Shown here piece by piece: positions 46,201-54,484 of a stretch of DNA of 64,000 bases; the stretch's first letter is position 1, and the number at the start of each line of letters is the position of its first letter. The translations under genes were made by a program, and so were the position numbers. The notes under the pieces are model-generated. The model was given only the letters and a program-made list of their open reading frames with translations. It was not told the origin of the DNA and did no database searches. The DNA comes from Sphingomonas sp. HMP6 (lineage in GTDB: Bacteria > Pseudomonadota > Alphaproteobacteria > Sphingomonadales > Sphingomonadaceae): positions 1,859,501-1,923,500 of the forward strand of contig NZ_AP022672.1 of NCBI RefSeq assembly GCF_013374095.1. Reading direction: 5' to 3'.

Positions 46201-46714
46201 GCGCGCGCATCCGGTCAGCTTCCTACGCGACACGCTCGATGCACGGCGCATCACGCGCTGCGGCGATTTGAAACGGATCAAGGACGGCACCCGCGTTGAA
46301 GTCGCCGGGCTGATCCTGGTGCGGCAACGCCCCGGCAGTGCGAAAGGCGTGGTGTTCGTCACGCTGGAGGACGAAACCGGCATCGCCAACGCGATCCTGT
46401 GGCCCGACCGGTTCGAAGCACAGCGCCGCACCGTGATGGGCGCGGCGATGCTCGGCATCACGGGGCGCGTGCAATGCGAAAGCGGCACGATCCACGTCAT
46501 CGCCGACCGCATTACCGATCTGACCGGCTTACTCCGCCAGATCGGCGACTTGGATTTGCCCAACATGACCATGCCCGGCGACGGCGCGACGCATGGCGGC
46601 ACGATCGACCCGCGCGATAGAAAGCCCGAGTGGAAACCCGACTCCCGCACCGACTATCATTACCGCGAGCGCGCTGAGCCCGTGATCCCGATCAAGAGCC
46701 ACGACTTCCACTGA
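43247..46714 (+). CDS. dnaE2: Error-prone DNA polymerase DnaE2 (ImuC)
   Basis: The polymerase of the SOS mutasome, 1155 residues. PHP domain from YHELHVTTHFSFLRGAS; catalytic palm with CQGRGSAANSVICFVLG and PPDIDVDFEHERREEV; helix-hairpin-helix GEEAGRILIARAARPFASV and a C-terminal OB fold (GLILVRQRPGSAKGVVFVTLEDETG). Residues about 809-868 (ERADERSEVGRGAV ... ETPRRGEREE) are an in-frame palindromic insertion between CVNRSDWDTT and LPLRLGLRIVLGL, which are adjacent in normal DnaE2. No LexA box was seen in the 57-nt gap before the start; the cassette's box lies upstream of imuA. Confidence 0.95.
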   Translation: MSYHELHVTTHFSFLRGASSPEDLIKAAVIYGMPALGITDRNSVGGVVRALYACEQLAKIGCHIRPVVGCRLDLVDGTSLLVWPEDRAAWSRLTRLLTLGKGRADPQKGEKGQCFLHWEDVAEHAAGLVAALVPGLSDPGDPLALRWMADVFANRGHVCLTQHRRPGDAQRLHDLAATARRFGLTPLATGDVLYDTPDRRMLQDIITAIRHGCTIDELGFRRERSADRHVKAPAEMARRFRHFPEALAASAAIVERCTFSLRDVTQHYRYPDEIVISGKNPQDALATMARSALAERFDGNPPPAYTDLLEHELQLVATMGYAPYFLTVHSIVQYARSQEILCQGRGSAANSVICFVLGITSIDPVKHTLLFERFISTERQEPPDIDVDFEHERREEVIQWIYETYGERHAALTAVVSRFRSRGAIREVGKALGLPEDMTAALASQVWGWSSEGVPEEHVAALNLDPTEPRLALALDLATQLIGTPRHLSQHPGGFVLSHGRLDELVPIEPAAMIDRRVVEWEKADIEELGLMKVDILGLGMLGCIRRALDLLRAHKSVDLRLDSPTLQDNDAKTFAMICKADTLGTFQVESRAQMSMLPRMRPENFYDLAIQVAIVRPGPIQGDMVHPYLKRREQQRANRLAGRPDTIDYPSPALESVLKKTLGVPLFQEQAMQVAIVGAGFTAGEADRLRRAMATFKQTGGVGEFRDKLISGMLGNGISQDFAERLVKQIEGFGSYGFPESHAASFAKIAYASCWLKCHHPDVFCAALLNAQPMGFYAPAQIVRDAREHGVRIEPVCVNRSDWDTTLLPLPAGERADERSEVGRGAVINGSVQHSPSPRPVSGRPCPARSRIVRGTIRPETPRRGEREERLPLRLGLRIVLGLSGEEAGRILIARAARPFASVEDVWRRTGVSRGTLEKIAQADGFHGLGLDRRQALWAIKALGEKPLPLFAATESAAEPQVTLTALTAGREVVEDYRATQLSLRAHPVSFLRDTLDARRITRCGDLKRIKDGTRVEVAGLILVRQRPGSAKGVVFVTLEDETGIANAILWPDRFEAQRRTVMGAAMLGITGRVQCESGTIHVIADRITDLTGLLRQIGDLDLPNMTMPGDGATHGGTIDPRDRKPEWKPDSRTDYHYRERAEPVIPIKSHDFH
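45671..45850. repeat. Nested palindromic repeats inside dnaE2
   Basis: The outer element begins with CTCTCCCCGCCGGGGAGAG (45675-45693) and ends CTCCCCGAAGGGGAGAG, with a further CCCCTCTCCCC arm at 45754. Between the last two lies a second element, 45769-45832: arms AGTTTCGGGTCG and CGACCCGAAACT enclosing two hairpins, GACCGTGC-CCC-GCACGGTC (45780-45798) and GGATCGTCC-GGG-GGACGATCC (45801-45821). Everything is open in the dnaE2 frame. Confidence 0.9.
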
Positions 46715-47058
46715 GCTGAACCTCTTGGCATTGCCGAATTTCAGTTTGTATTTCGTTTTTCCAAGAGGCCGTCTCGAATTGCGCGGTCACTAAGCTCGAG
46801 ACCAATGGATGGAAATGGCCTGCCTTCATGGTTGGCTATTTGTTCGACTCGCCATACAATCATGCGGGAGTGACCTATTGGGCCACTCTACCGGTGTCCG
46901 GTCCAAGGATGCTGGCGACGGTTAGGAAGAGCGCGATGCCGAGAGCGGCCCCTTCCACAAGGGCTGCGAGTGACTCTTCCTAACCGCCTTCATCTTTGTC
47001 CACCGACTTCGATAAGGACACAAGAGAAAAGCAAAATAGGCGTTAGTGTTTTAGCCCC
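46715..47058. other. Intergenic region between convergent dnaE2 and fumarylacetoacetase-family gene
   Basis: 344 nt without a supported gene; AT-richer than its surroundings. It contains a long-range hairpin (46919-46986, listed separately). No conserved ORF, tRNA or riboswitch was recognised. Confidence 0.7.
46919..46986. other. Structured hairpin with 13-bp outer stem
   Basis: CGGTTAGGAAGAG (46919-46931) and CTCTTCCTAACCG (46974-46986) are perfect inverted copies. The 42-nt loop holds a second stem, GCGGCCC with GGGCTGC (one G-U/C-A type mismatch) around CTTCCACAA. It could be a terminator for dnaE2, a small RNA, or a relic of a mobile element. Confidence 0.55.
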
Positions 47059-48063
47059 TCAGCCGACCACCGTCTGCTCGATCACCCCGAAGATCGGGTG
47101 ACGCTTGTCGTCCTCGGCCCAGATGCGCACGGTATCGCCGGCGGCCAGGAACGGCGTGTGCGGGCTGCCGGTGCGGAGCATCTCGATCGTGCGCAATTCG
47201 GCGAGGCACGAATAGCCGACGCCGCCCTCGGCGATCGTCTTGCCCGGGCCGCCATCGGCGTCGCGGTTGGAGACGGTGCCAGACCCGATGATCGTGCCTG
47301 CGCACAACGCGCGCGTCTTGGCGGCATGGGCGATCAGCGTGCCGAAATCGAAGGTCATGTCGACGGCCGCATCGGCGCGGCCGAACGGCGTGCCGTTGAG
47401 ATCGACGCACAGCCGCCGGTGCAGCTTGCCGTCCTGCCACCAATCGCCGAGCGCATCGGGGGTCACGAACACCGGTGAGAAGGCGCTGGCCGGCTTCGAC
47501 TGGAAGAAGCCGAAGCCCTTGCCGAGTTCGCCGGGGATGAGATGGCGCAAGCTCACGTCATTGGTCAGCCCGACCAGTCGCACGCTGGCCAATGCTTCGT
47601 CGCGGCTCGCGCCCAGCGGCACGTCGCCGGTGACGACCACGACTTCGGCCTCGAAATCGCAGCCCAGCTCCTCTTCCGCGAACGGGATCGGGTCGCGCGG
47701 TGCGAGGAAACCGTCGGAGCCGCCTTGATACATCAGCGGATCGTGCCAGAAGCTGTCGGGCAATTCGGCGCCGCGCGATTGCCGCACCAAAGCGACATGG
47801 TTCACGTACGCCGAGCCATCAGCCCATTGATACGCGCGCGGCAGCGGCGACGCGGCGGCATGTTCGTGGAAGCGCCGCATCGGAATCATCTCATGTTCCA
47901 GGTCGGTCGCCAGATTTTGCAGATCGGGCAGCAGCCGATCCCAATCGTCGAGCGCGGCCTGCAGCGTCGGCGCGATGTGCGCCGCATCCGCGCACCAGGC
48001 GAGATCGTTCGATACGACAACGAGTTGCCCGTCGCGACCCGATTTGAGGCTGGCAAGTTTCAC
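47059..48063 (-). CDS. Fumarylacetoacetate hydrolase family protein
   Basis: A 334-residue FAH-family enzyme. Metal-binding acidic residues lie in ELGCDFEAEVVVVTGDV, and IIGSGTVSNRDADGGPG and the C-terminal AAGDTVRIWAED are typical of the two-domain class close to fumarylacetoacetases of tyrosine/homogentisate degradation. The start GTG 48063 is chosen for AGGAGAG directly upstream; the frame extends further without similarity. No homogentisate genes are adjacent, so the exact substrate is open. Confidence 0.88.
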   Translation of the reverse strand: MKLASLKSGRDGQLVVVSNDLAWCADAAHIAPTLQAALDDWDRLLPDLQNLATDLEHEMIPMRRFHEHAAASPLPRAYQWADGSAYVNHVALVRQSRGAELPDSFWHDPLMYQGGSDGFLAPRDPIPFAEEELGCDFEAEVVVVTGDVPLGASRDEALASVRLVGLTNDVSLRHLIPGELGKGFGFFQSKPASAFSPVFVTPDALGDWWQDGKLHRRLCVDLNGTPFGRADAAVDMTFDFGTLIAHAAKTRALCAGTIIGSGTVSNRDADGGPGKTIAEGGVGYSCLAELRTIEMLRTGSPHTPFLAAGDTVRIWAEDDKRHPIFGVIEQTVVG

Positions 48064-48215
48064 GCGCACTCTCCTAACGGTTTTCCCAAGCATAACCCAC
48101 TCGCCTCGCTTGTCATCCCCGCGAACGCACGGATGGCGACGAAGAGTTACGCTTGACGCTCCCGGAAACTCGCCGCACACACCTCAAAACAAAGTTGCAA
48201 GAGAGGACCTATCCC

Positions 48216-49376
48216 ATGTCATCGACGCTCGACACCGTCCCCGGCCGCTTCGCTTATAACGAGGATCATGAGGCGTTCCGCCAGACCGTGCGCAGCTTCC
48301 TGCAAAAGGAAGGCGTGCCGCACGTCAACGAATGGGAAGAGAACAAGCTCGTCCCCAAATCCTTCTGGATGAAGGCGGGCGAGATCGGGATGCTCTGCCC
48401 GACTGCACCCGAGGCATATGGCGGCCTGGGTCTCGACTTCGGCTATAACGCGATCGTCGATGAAGAGATGGCGTATAACGGCGTGCCCGCAGGCTTCTCG
48501 CTCCAGTCCGACATCGTCGCTGGCTATATCGAGACCTATGGCTCGGAAGAGCAGAAGCAGCAATGGCTGCCCAAGATGGTCTCGGGCGAAGTGATCACCG
48601 CCATCGCGATGACCGAACCCGGCACCGGCAGCGACCTGCAGGCGATCCGCACCAGCGCCAAGAAGGACGGCAATCACTACGTCATCAACGGCTCCAAGAC
48701 GTACATCACCAATGGTCAGAACACCGATCTGACGCTGGTCGTCGCCAAGACCGATCCCGATGCGAAGCCCGCGTGGAAGGGCATGTCGATCATCCTGGTC
48801 GAAAGCGACCGCGATGGCTTCAAGAAGGGCCGCAAGCTCGACAAGATCGGGCAGGATGCCGCCGACACGTCGGAGCTGTTTTTCGAGGACGTCCGCGTGC
48901 CGATCACCAACTGTCTGGGCGAAGAGGGCAAGGGCTTCATCTATCTGATGAGCCAATTGCCGCAGGAACGCCTCAGCATCGCGGTGTCGGTCCAGGCCTC
49001 GGCACAAAAGGCGTTCGACGAGACGGTCGAATTCACCAAGACGCGCAAGGCGTTCGCCGGAATGGTGTTCGATTTCCAGAACACGCGCTTCGTGCTGGCG
49101 GATTTGAAGGCCAAGCTGCAGGTCGGCTGGGCCCACCTCGACTGGGCGATCGCGCGCCATTTGAAGGGCGAGCTGACCAATGAGGAAGGTGCCGCCGCCA
49201 AGCTATGGCACACCGACCTACAATGGGAAGTGATGGACAAGTGCCTGCAATTGCACGGTGGTGCGGGCTATATGAACGAATATCCGATTGCGCGGGCATG
49301 GCGTGCGGCGCGCGTGACGCGCATTTTCGGCGGCACGAACGAGATCATGAAGGAACTGATCGGGCGCTCGCTCTGA
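48216..49376 (+). CDS. Acyl-CoA dehydrogenase, long-chain-type
   Basis: A 386-residue acyl-CoA dehydrogenase. Blocks TAIAMTEPGTGSDLQAIRTSA, GSKTYITNGQNTDLTLVV and CLQLHGGAGYMNEYPIARAWR are present. At the usual EGT site it has FGGTNEIMKE, so the glutamate is missing there; instead E251 in SQLPQERLSIAV occupies the helix-G position used by long-chain and isovaleryl-CoA dehydrogenases. Start 48216 follows GAGAGGA. It is a monocistronic unit ended by a hairpin terminator at 49386. Confidence 0.93.
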   Translation: MSSTLDTVPGRFAYNEDHEAFRQTVRSFLQKEGVPHVNEWEENKLVPKSFWMKAGEIGMLCPTAPEAYGGLGLDFGYNAIVDEEMAYNGVPAGFSLQSDIVAGYIETYGSEEQKQQWLPKMVSGEVITAIAMTEPGTGSDLQAIRTSAKKDGNHYVINGSKTYITNGQNTDLTLVVAKTDPDAKPAWKGMSIILVESDRDGFKKGRKLDKIGQDAADTSELFFEDVRVPITNCLGEEGKGFIYLMSQLPQERLSIAVSVQASAQKAFDETVEFTKTRKAFAGMVFDFQNTRFVLADLKAKLQVGWAHLDWAIARHLKGELTNEEGAAAKLWHTDLQWEVMDKCLQLHGGAGYMNEYPIARAWRAARVTRIFGGTNEIMKELIGRSL

Positions 49377-49385
49377 CATAAAAAT

Positions 49386-49410
49386 GGCCCGGCGGGGATG
49401 CCGCCGGGCC
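49386..49410 (+). terminator. Rho-independent-type terminator hairpin
   Basis: GGCCCGGCGG-GGATG-CCGCCGGGCC forms a 10-bp GC stem with a short loop, 9 nt after the acyl-CoA dehydrogenase stop; it is preceded by AAAA and followed by TTGAGGTTT, a weak T tract. Confidence 0.75.
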
Positions 49411-49426
49411 TTGAGGTTTCGCCTAG

Positions 49427-51063
49427 CCCGGATTATTCATCGGGAGCGATAATCGGTGGTGGCGATCGTGGTCTAAGTCTTTGGTTTGGAGTAGAGAAAG
49501 GGTGCTTACGCCATCCCTCTGCTCCAGACAGAAAGTGCCACGACCGCCATGGCCGACGATAGTGGGTTCTCCTTCACCTTCCCAGCCATTCGTGGTCGAA
49601 AAATCACCGCCGCGTTCGACGGCGGTCGGCTGACGTCGGACGGCGGCGTGCTACTGCTCGCACAGGCCGAGCGGCGGTTGGGGATCGCGGATCGGCTCGC
49701 CGCCTGCATCGCTGATCCGCGCGATCAGGGTCGGGTGATCCACCGGGTCGCCGACATCTTGCGCGCCCGCATGCTCGCGATCTCGTGTGGGTATGAAGAC
49801 GCCAATGATCTCGACGCCCTGCGGCATGATCCAGGGTTCAAGCTGGCGCTCGGCAAACTGCCGGGTGATCCGTTCGGGCTGGCCAGCCAGCCGACGATGA
49901 GCCGGTGGGAAAACGCGCCGACTACGCGCGAGTTGATCCGTCTGACCGGTACGCTGGTCGACCTTTATTGCGCGAGCTACCCCGTGCCACCTGCGGCGGT
50001 GACGCTCGACATCGATGATACCGTCGACGTCGTACACGGCGCGCAGCAGCTCTCTTTCTGGAACGGCCACTACGGCGAGCGCTGCTTCCTGCCGATCCAT
50101 GTCTACGACACCGCTACCGGGCGGCCGGTTGCGATGCTGCTGCGCACCGGCAAAACGCCGTCGGGCAAGGAAGTCGCCGGCCATGTTCGCCGGCTCGTGC
50201 GACGTATCCGTCGCCACTGGCCCGATACCCGGATCACGCTGCGCGGCGATGGTCATTACGGTCGGCCAGAGCCGATGGCCTGGTGCGAGGCGAACGGAAT
50301 CGACTACATCTTCGGGCTGCCCGGCAACCGCACGCTCCACGCCGATCCCGTCATCGTTCGGGAAGGCGATGCCTGCGCGACCGACCGGGCATTGCAGGGA
50401 CTGGTCGAACTAAGGCGTTACGCAGAGACGCGCTACGCTGCGAAAACCTGGGGGAATACCGAACGTCGCGTCGTTGCTCGCATCGAGGCGAGCAGCCTCG
50501 GCCTCGACATCCGCCTCGTTGTCACCTCGCTTGCCGAGGGCAGCGCTGAACGGATCTATGACACGCTTTACTGCGCCCGCGGCCAGGCGGAAAACTTGAT
50601 CAAGCTGCATAAAACGCAGCTGAAGAGCGACCGAACCTCCTGCTGCTCGGCCAACGCCAATCAGATGCGGCTCATCCTTCACACCGCCGCCTACTGGCTG
50701 ATGTGGGCCGTGCGGCACGCTATGCCCGCAACCGCCACGCTCCGCACCGCCGAGTTCGCGACCATCCGCCTGCGGCTGCTCAAGGTCGCCGCGCGCGTCG
50801 TCGAAACCACCAGCCGCATCCGCATCGCCTTCGCAAGCGCCTGTCCCGATGCCGCGCTGTTCCGATCCATCGCGCTCAACTTGCGCACCACGGGACCATG
50901 ATCGATGCGGCAGTGGCCGCCAAACGAACCCCGCCCATCAACTCCGCCCCAAACTGTGAACCCGCGATGAGACAGGCGCTTGGGACCCATGCGCCCTGCC
51001 TGCGGCTACACGACGCCTGCGCTGACCCATCGGCTGAGAAACGCTGCCGGTGAATAGATCAGG
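49427..51063 (+). mobile_element. IS1380-family insertion sequence, copy 1
   Basis: A 1637-bp element bounded by comparing this copy with the one at 61437-63073: sequence identity stops just outside. Left end CCCGGATTATTCATCGGG and right end, read inward, CCTGATCTATTCACCGGC are imperfect inverted repeats. CTAG lies directly outside both ends (49423-49426, 51064-51067), consistent with a 4-bp target duplication; CTAG could instead be part of the ends. It carries one transposase gene. Confidence 0.9.
49549..50901 (+). CDS. IS1380-family transposase, copy 1
   Basis: A 450-residue DDE transposase. TSDGGVLLLAQAERRLG, DQGRVIHRVADILRARMLAI and SCGYEDANDLDALRHDP are IS1380 signatures; catalytic aspartates lie in LDIDDTVDVVHG and LRGDGHYGRPEPM, with the late region GQAENLIKLHKTQLKSDRTS containing the glutamate. 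The protein is intact and identical to copy 2, so the element is probably still active. Confidence 0.95.
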   Translation: MADDSGFSFTFPAIRGRKITAAFDGGRLTSDGGVLLLAQAERRLGIADRLAACIADPRDQGRVIHRVADILRARMLAISCGYEDANDLDALRHDPGFKLALGKLPGDPFGLASQPTMSRWENAPTTRELIRLTGTLVDLYCASYPVPPAAVTLDIDDTVDVVHGAQQLSFWNGHYGERCFLPIHVYDTATGRPVAMLLRTGKTPSGKEVAGHVRRLVRRIRRHWPDTRITLRGDGHYGRPEPMAWCEANGIDYIFGLPGNRTLHADPVIVREGDACATDRALQGLVELRRYAETRYAAKTWGNTERRVVARIEASSLGLDIRLVVTSLAEGSAERIYDTLYCARGQAENLIKLHKTQLKSDRTSCCSANANQMRLILHTAAYWLMWAVRHAMPATATLRTAEFATIRLRLLKVAARVVETTSRIRIAFASACPDAALFRSIALNLRTTGP

Positions 51064-51115
51064 CTAGGGAGCAAACCTGGCGTAATCATAATAGGATGAT
51101 GTCGCGGGTAGCGAC

Positions 51116-51319
51116 TTACATCGCGTTACCTTCGACAGCGGCATTGCCGTCGACCGTGTTGGTCTCGACTGCGTTGTCGAAGCCACCGGTCTCCATGTCG
51201 TTTGACACGATTTCGTTGCTGACGTTCATCTCGACCGTGTTGTTGGTCGCACCGCCACCGCAAGCGGCCAGCGTGAGTGCCACTGCTGCGGTCAGCGTGA
51301 TCGCGAAAACTTTCTTCAT
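51116..51319 (-). CDS. Small Asn/Val-rich lipoprotein
   Basis: A 67-residue predicted lipoprotein: signal KKVFAITLTAAVALTLAAC with lipobox LAAC at 16-19, followed by a low-complexity tail rich in N, E, V, T and D (NNTVEMNVSNEIVSN, NAVETNTVDGNAAVEGN). GGAG stands 8 nt before the ATG. No named family; short asparagine-rich lipoproteins of this kind recur in sphingomonads. It begins just inside the region bounded by the two insertion sequences. Confidence 0.82.
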   Translation of the reverse strand: MKKVFAITLTAAVALTLAACGGGATNNTVEMNVSNEIVSNDMETGGFDNAVETNTVDGNAAVEGNAM

Positions 51320-51562
51320 GGTCGTATCTCCAATTACTATCGGGCCCCCAAGTGGCATCCCCGATGCCACCCCATAGACCTGGGACAATGCCTACCAACG
51401 CAATAGGCTTTCGATCAACGAGATTCTTTCGCATCCGCAACAATTTTTCCAGAGGCTCCGGCTGCACCGCGCCACCGGAGAATTGCCGGCAAGCGATTGA
51501 CACTATCGCCCAATCCCGGAATGTTGTTCGAAACCCAGGGTTTGGGACGTAAGGGGATCTAG

Positions 51563-53011
51563 ATGGCGTATCGGATTTTGGGCTCGCGCCGTCGCGCGTT
51601 GCAGACGGCGGTCGCGGCCACGGTTTTGCTTGCCGGCTGCGCCACCGATGGCGGGGCGAAACCTGCCACTGCGTCATCCAGCGCGAGCAAGCCCGGCCCC
51701 GGCATGGGCAAGGGCTATAGCCACGACCCTTTCCCCTCGACCTACAAGGCGTATCCCGGCGTGCCGACGCTCGTCACCCACGTCACGATCTTCGACGGCG
51801 AAGGCGGGCGGATCGACGATGGATCGGTGCTGTTCGCCGATGGCAAGATCGTGCAGCTCGGCCAGACCATCGCGGCGCCAGCGGGCGCGACCGTCATCGA
51901 CGGCACCGGCAAGACGCTGACCCCCGGCATCATCGACATCCACAGCCACCTCGGCGACTATCCCTCGCCCGGCGTCCAGGCCAATTCGGACGGCAATGAA
52001 GCGACCGGCCCGGTCACGGCGGATGTCTGGGCCGAACATAGCGTCTGGCCGCAGGACCCCGGCTTCAGCCGCGCGCTAACCAATGGCGGCGTCACCACGC
52101 TGCAGATCCTGCCCGGATCGGCCAATTTGATGGGCGGGCGCTCGGTCGTGATCAAGAACGTCTATGCCCGCACCGAACAGGGCATGAAATTCCCCGGCGC
52201 GCCGTACGGCCTGAAAATGGCGTGCGGCGAGAACCCCAAGCGCGTCTACGGTAGCAAGGGCCGCCAGCCCGCGACCCGGATGGGCAATGTCGCGGTCGAT
52301 CGCCAGACTTGGGCCAAGGCTGTCGAATATAAGCGCAAATGGGACAAATACGAAAAAGACGGCGGCGAAGCGCCCGGCCGCGACATCGCAATGGACACGC
52401 TGCGCGGCGTCCTTTCGGGCGAAATCCTCGTCCAGAACCATTGCTACCGCGCCGATGAAATGGCCATCGTCATGGATATGGCGAAGGAGTTCGGCTATCA
52501 TGTCGCGGCGTTCCACCACGCGGTCGAATCCTATAAAATCGCCGATATCCTGAAGGCCAACAACACCTGCTCGGCGGTGTGGGCCGACTGGTGGGGCTTC
52601 AAGATGGAATCGTACGACGCGATCGGCGAGAACCTCGCTTTGCTCCAAAAGAACGGCGCCTGCGCGATGATCCATTCCGATGACGCGAACGGCATCCAGC
52701 GGCTGAACCAGGAAGTCGCCAAGGCGCTCGCCTCCGGTCGGCGCGCCGGGATCGACATTTCGGACGCGGTCGCTTGGGAATGGCTGACCTACAACCCGGC
52801 CAAGGCGCTCGGCATCGCCGACAAGACCGGCAGCCTGAAACCCGGCAAGATGGCCGACGTGGTGCTGTGGAACGGCAATCCGTTCAGCGTCTATACCCGG
52901 CCTGAAAAGGTGTGGATCGACGGGGCCCTGCTCTACGATTCATCCAATCCAAAGTTGAGACCGGTGTCCGATTTCGAACTTGGCCAGCCCGGCTCGGGAG
53001 ATGTGAAGTGA
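51563..53011 (+). CDS. Exported amidohydrolase (imidazolonepropionase-like), lipoprotein
   Basis: A 482-residue metal-dependent amidohydrolase exported as a lipoprotein (lipobox LLAGC near residue 25). Metal ligands typical of the superfamily are all visible: HSH in TPGIIDIHSHLGDY, a histidine in ILVQNHCYRADEM, histidines in VAAFHHAVESYKIADIL and aspartate in CAMIHSDDANGIQRL. It probably hydrolyses a cyclic amide or peptide-like substrate in the periplasm. It overlaps the next amidohydrolase gene by 4 nt (GTGA), suggesting that the two products work together. Confidence 0.9.
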   Translation: MAYRILGSRRRALQTAVAATVLLAGCATDGGAKPATASSSASKPGPGMGKGYSHDPFPSTYKAYPGVPTLVTHVTIFDGEGGRIDDGSVLFADGKIVQLGQTIAAPAGATVIDGTGKTLTPGIIDIHSHLGDYPSPGVQANSDGNEATGPVTADVWAEHSVWPQDPGFSRALTNGGVTTLQILPGSANLMGGRSVVIKNVYARTEQGMKFPGAPYGLKMACGENPKRVYGSKGRQPATRMGNVAVDRQTWAKAVEYKRKWDKYEKDGGEAPGRDIAMDTLRGVLSGEILVQNHCYRADEMAIVMDMAKEFGYHVAAFHHAVESYKIADILKANNTCSAVWADWWGFKMESYDAIGENLALLQKNGACAMIHSDDANGIQRLNQEVAKALASGRRAGIDISDAVAWEWLTYNPAKALGIADKTGSLKPGKMADVVLWNGNPFSVYTRPEKVWIDGALLYDSSNPKLRPVSDFELGQPGSGDVK

Positions 53012-54303
53012 AGCGCCTCCTGCTCCTCAGCGTCGCGTTCCTCGCGACCCCCGCCGTCGCGCAAAGCGTCGCGATCACCAATGCCAAGCTCGTCATCGGT
53101 GACGGCTCCGCACCGATTGAGGGCGGCACCGTCGTCGTCCAAAACGGGCGCGTGATCGCTGCCGGCAAGTCAGTCGCAGTCCCGGCCGGCATGCCGGTCG
53201 TCGATGCAGGCGGCAAATGGGTCACCCCCGGCATCGTCGCGGGCTTCACGCGCATGGGCATCGTCGAATCCGACGGGATCGAGGAAACCAACGACACCGC
53301 CGCGCGCGGCAGTCCGTTCCACGCCGCCATCGATGTCGCGCCTGCCGTCAATCCCGCGACCTCCTCGATCCCGCTCAACCGCGCCGAGGGCATTACGCGC
53401 GCCATTGTAGCGCCCGACAATGACGGGTCGATCTTCGCCGGTTTGGGCGCGGTGATCGATCTCGCCTCGGATCGCGCGCCGATCACCAAGGCGCGCGCTT
53501 TCCAGTTCATGGAATATGGCGGCGGCGGATCGCGCTCTGGCGCTAGCCGCCCGGCGATGATCGCGATGTTCCGCAACGCGCTGGCGCAAGTGAAGGATTA
53601 TGTGCGCAGCCCCGCCACCTATGCCGACCAAGGCAAGGACGCGCTACTGACGCGTGCCGATGCCGCCGCTTTGGTACCGGTCGCCAACGGCACGATGCCG
53701 CTGCTGATCCATGTCGAGCGCGCCTCCGATATGCTGGCGCTGATCGATCTGAAGCGTGATTTTCCGGCGCTGAAGCTGGTGTTCGTCGGGGCCGCCGAAG
53801 GCTGGCTGGTCGCCTCCGAACTCGCCGCCGCGCGCATCCCCGTCATCGCCTCCGCGCTGACCGATTTGCCCGCCAGCTTCGATCAGCTCGGTTCGACGCA
53901 ATCGAACATCGGACGGATGAAGGCGGCGGGCGTCATGGTCGGCATCGGCACGATTAACGATGACGAAGCGCGCCAGGCGCGGCTCGAAAAGCAATATGCC
54001 GGCAATCTGGTCGCGCTGACCAAGCTGCCGGGCGCGACCGGGCTCGACTGGAACGCCGCCTTCGCAGCGATCACCTCGGTGCCGGCCGAGGCGATCGGCA
54101 TGGGCGGCGAGATTGGTTCGCTGAAAGCCGGTCGCCGCGGCGATGTCGTGATCTGGGACGGCGATCCGCTCGAGCTCGGCAGCGGCGTGGCGGCGGTCTA
54201 TATCGACGGTGTGAAACAGCCGCTGCGCACGCGCCAGGATGCTTTGCGCGATCGCTACATGCTGCCGGGTGAAGGGGGGCTGCCGAAGGCGTATGAGCGG
54301 TAA
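53008..54303 (+). CDS. Amidohydrolase-like protein lacking the HxH metal motif
   Basis: A 431-residue secreted protein (signal KRLLLLSVAFLATPAVAQS) homologous to the upstream gene over the amidohydrolase fold. Where the active paralogue has DIHSHLG it reads AGFTRMG, and where that has AFHHAVES it reads VFVGAAEG; only PLLIHVERASD keeps a histidine. It is therefore probably catalytically dead or uses a different centre, and may be a partner subunit of its coupled neighbour. GTG start at 53008 with GGGAG upstream. Confidence 0.88.
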   Translation: MKRLLLLSVAFLATPAVAQSVAITNAKLVIGDGSAPIEGGTVVVQNGRVIAAGKSVAVPAGMPVVDAGGKWVTPGIVAGFTRMGIVESDGIEETNDTAARGSPFHAAIDVAPAVNPATSSIPLNRAEGITRAIVAPDNDGSIFAGLGAVIDLASDRAPITKARAFQFMEYGGGGSRSGASRPAMIAMFRNALAQVKDYVRSPATYADQGKDALLTRADAAALVPVANGTMPLLIHVERASDMLALIDLKRDFPALKLVFVGAAEGWLVASELAAARIPVIASALTDLPASFDQLGSTQSNIGRMKAAGVMVGIGTINDDEARQARLEKQYAGNLVALTKLPGATGLDWNAAFAAITSVPAEAIGMGGEIGSLKAGRRGDVVIWDGDPLELGSGVAAVYIDGVKQPLRTRQDALRDRYMLPGEGGLPKAYER

Positions 54304-54484
54304 CCGCACGGAAGCTCCGTTGCGGCCGATCCTCCGATTTCCCTTACGCGCGTAGAACATGGTTCGCGATCTCGCGCCTATAATGAGGTGAATGGGGCGC
54401 GGCATGCCCCGCCGCATGGGCGTAGAAAGTCATGAACGTGAAGCATCTGCGGGGTGGGGTGGTCTTGACCGGCCATGAGCGTCG

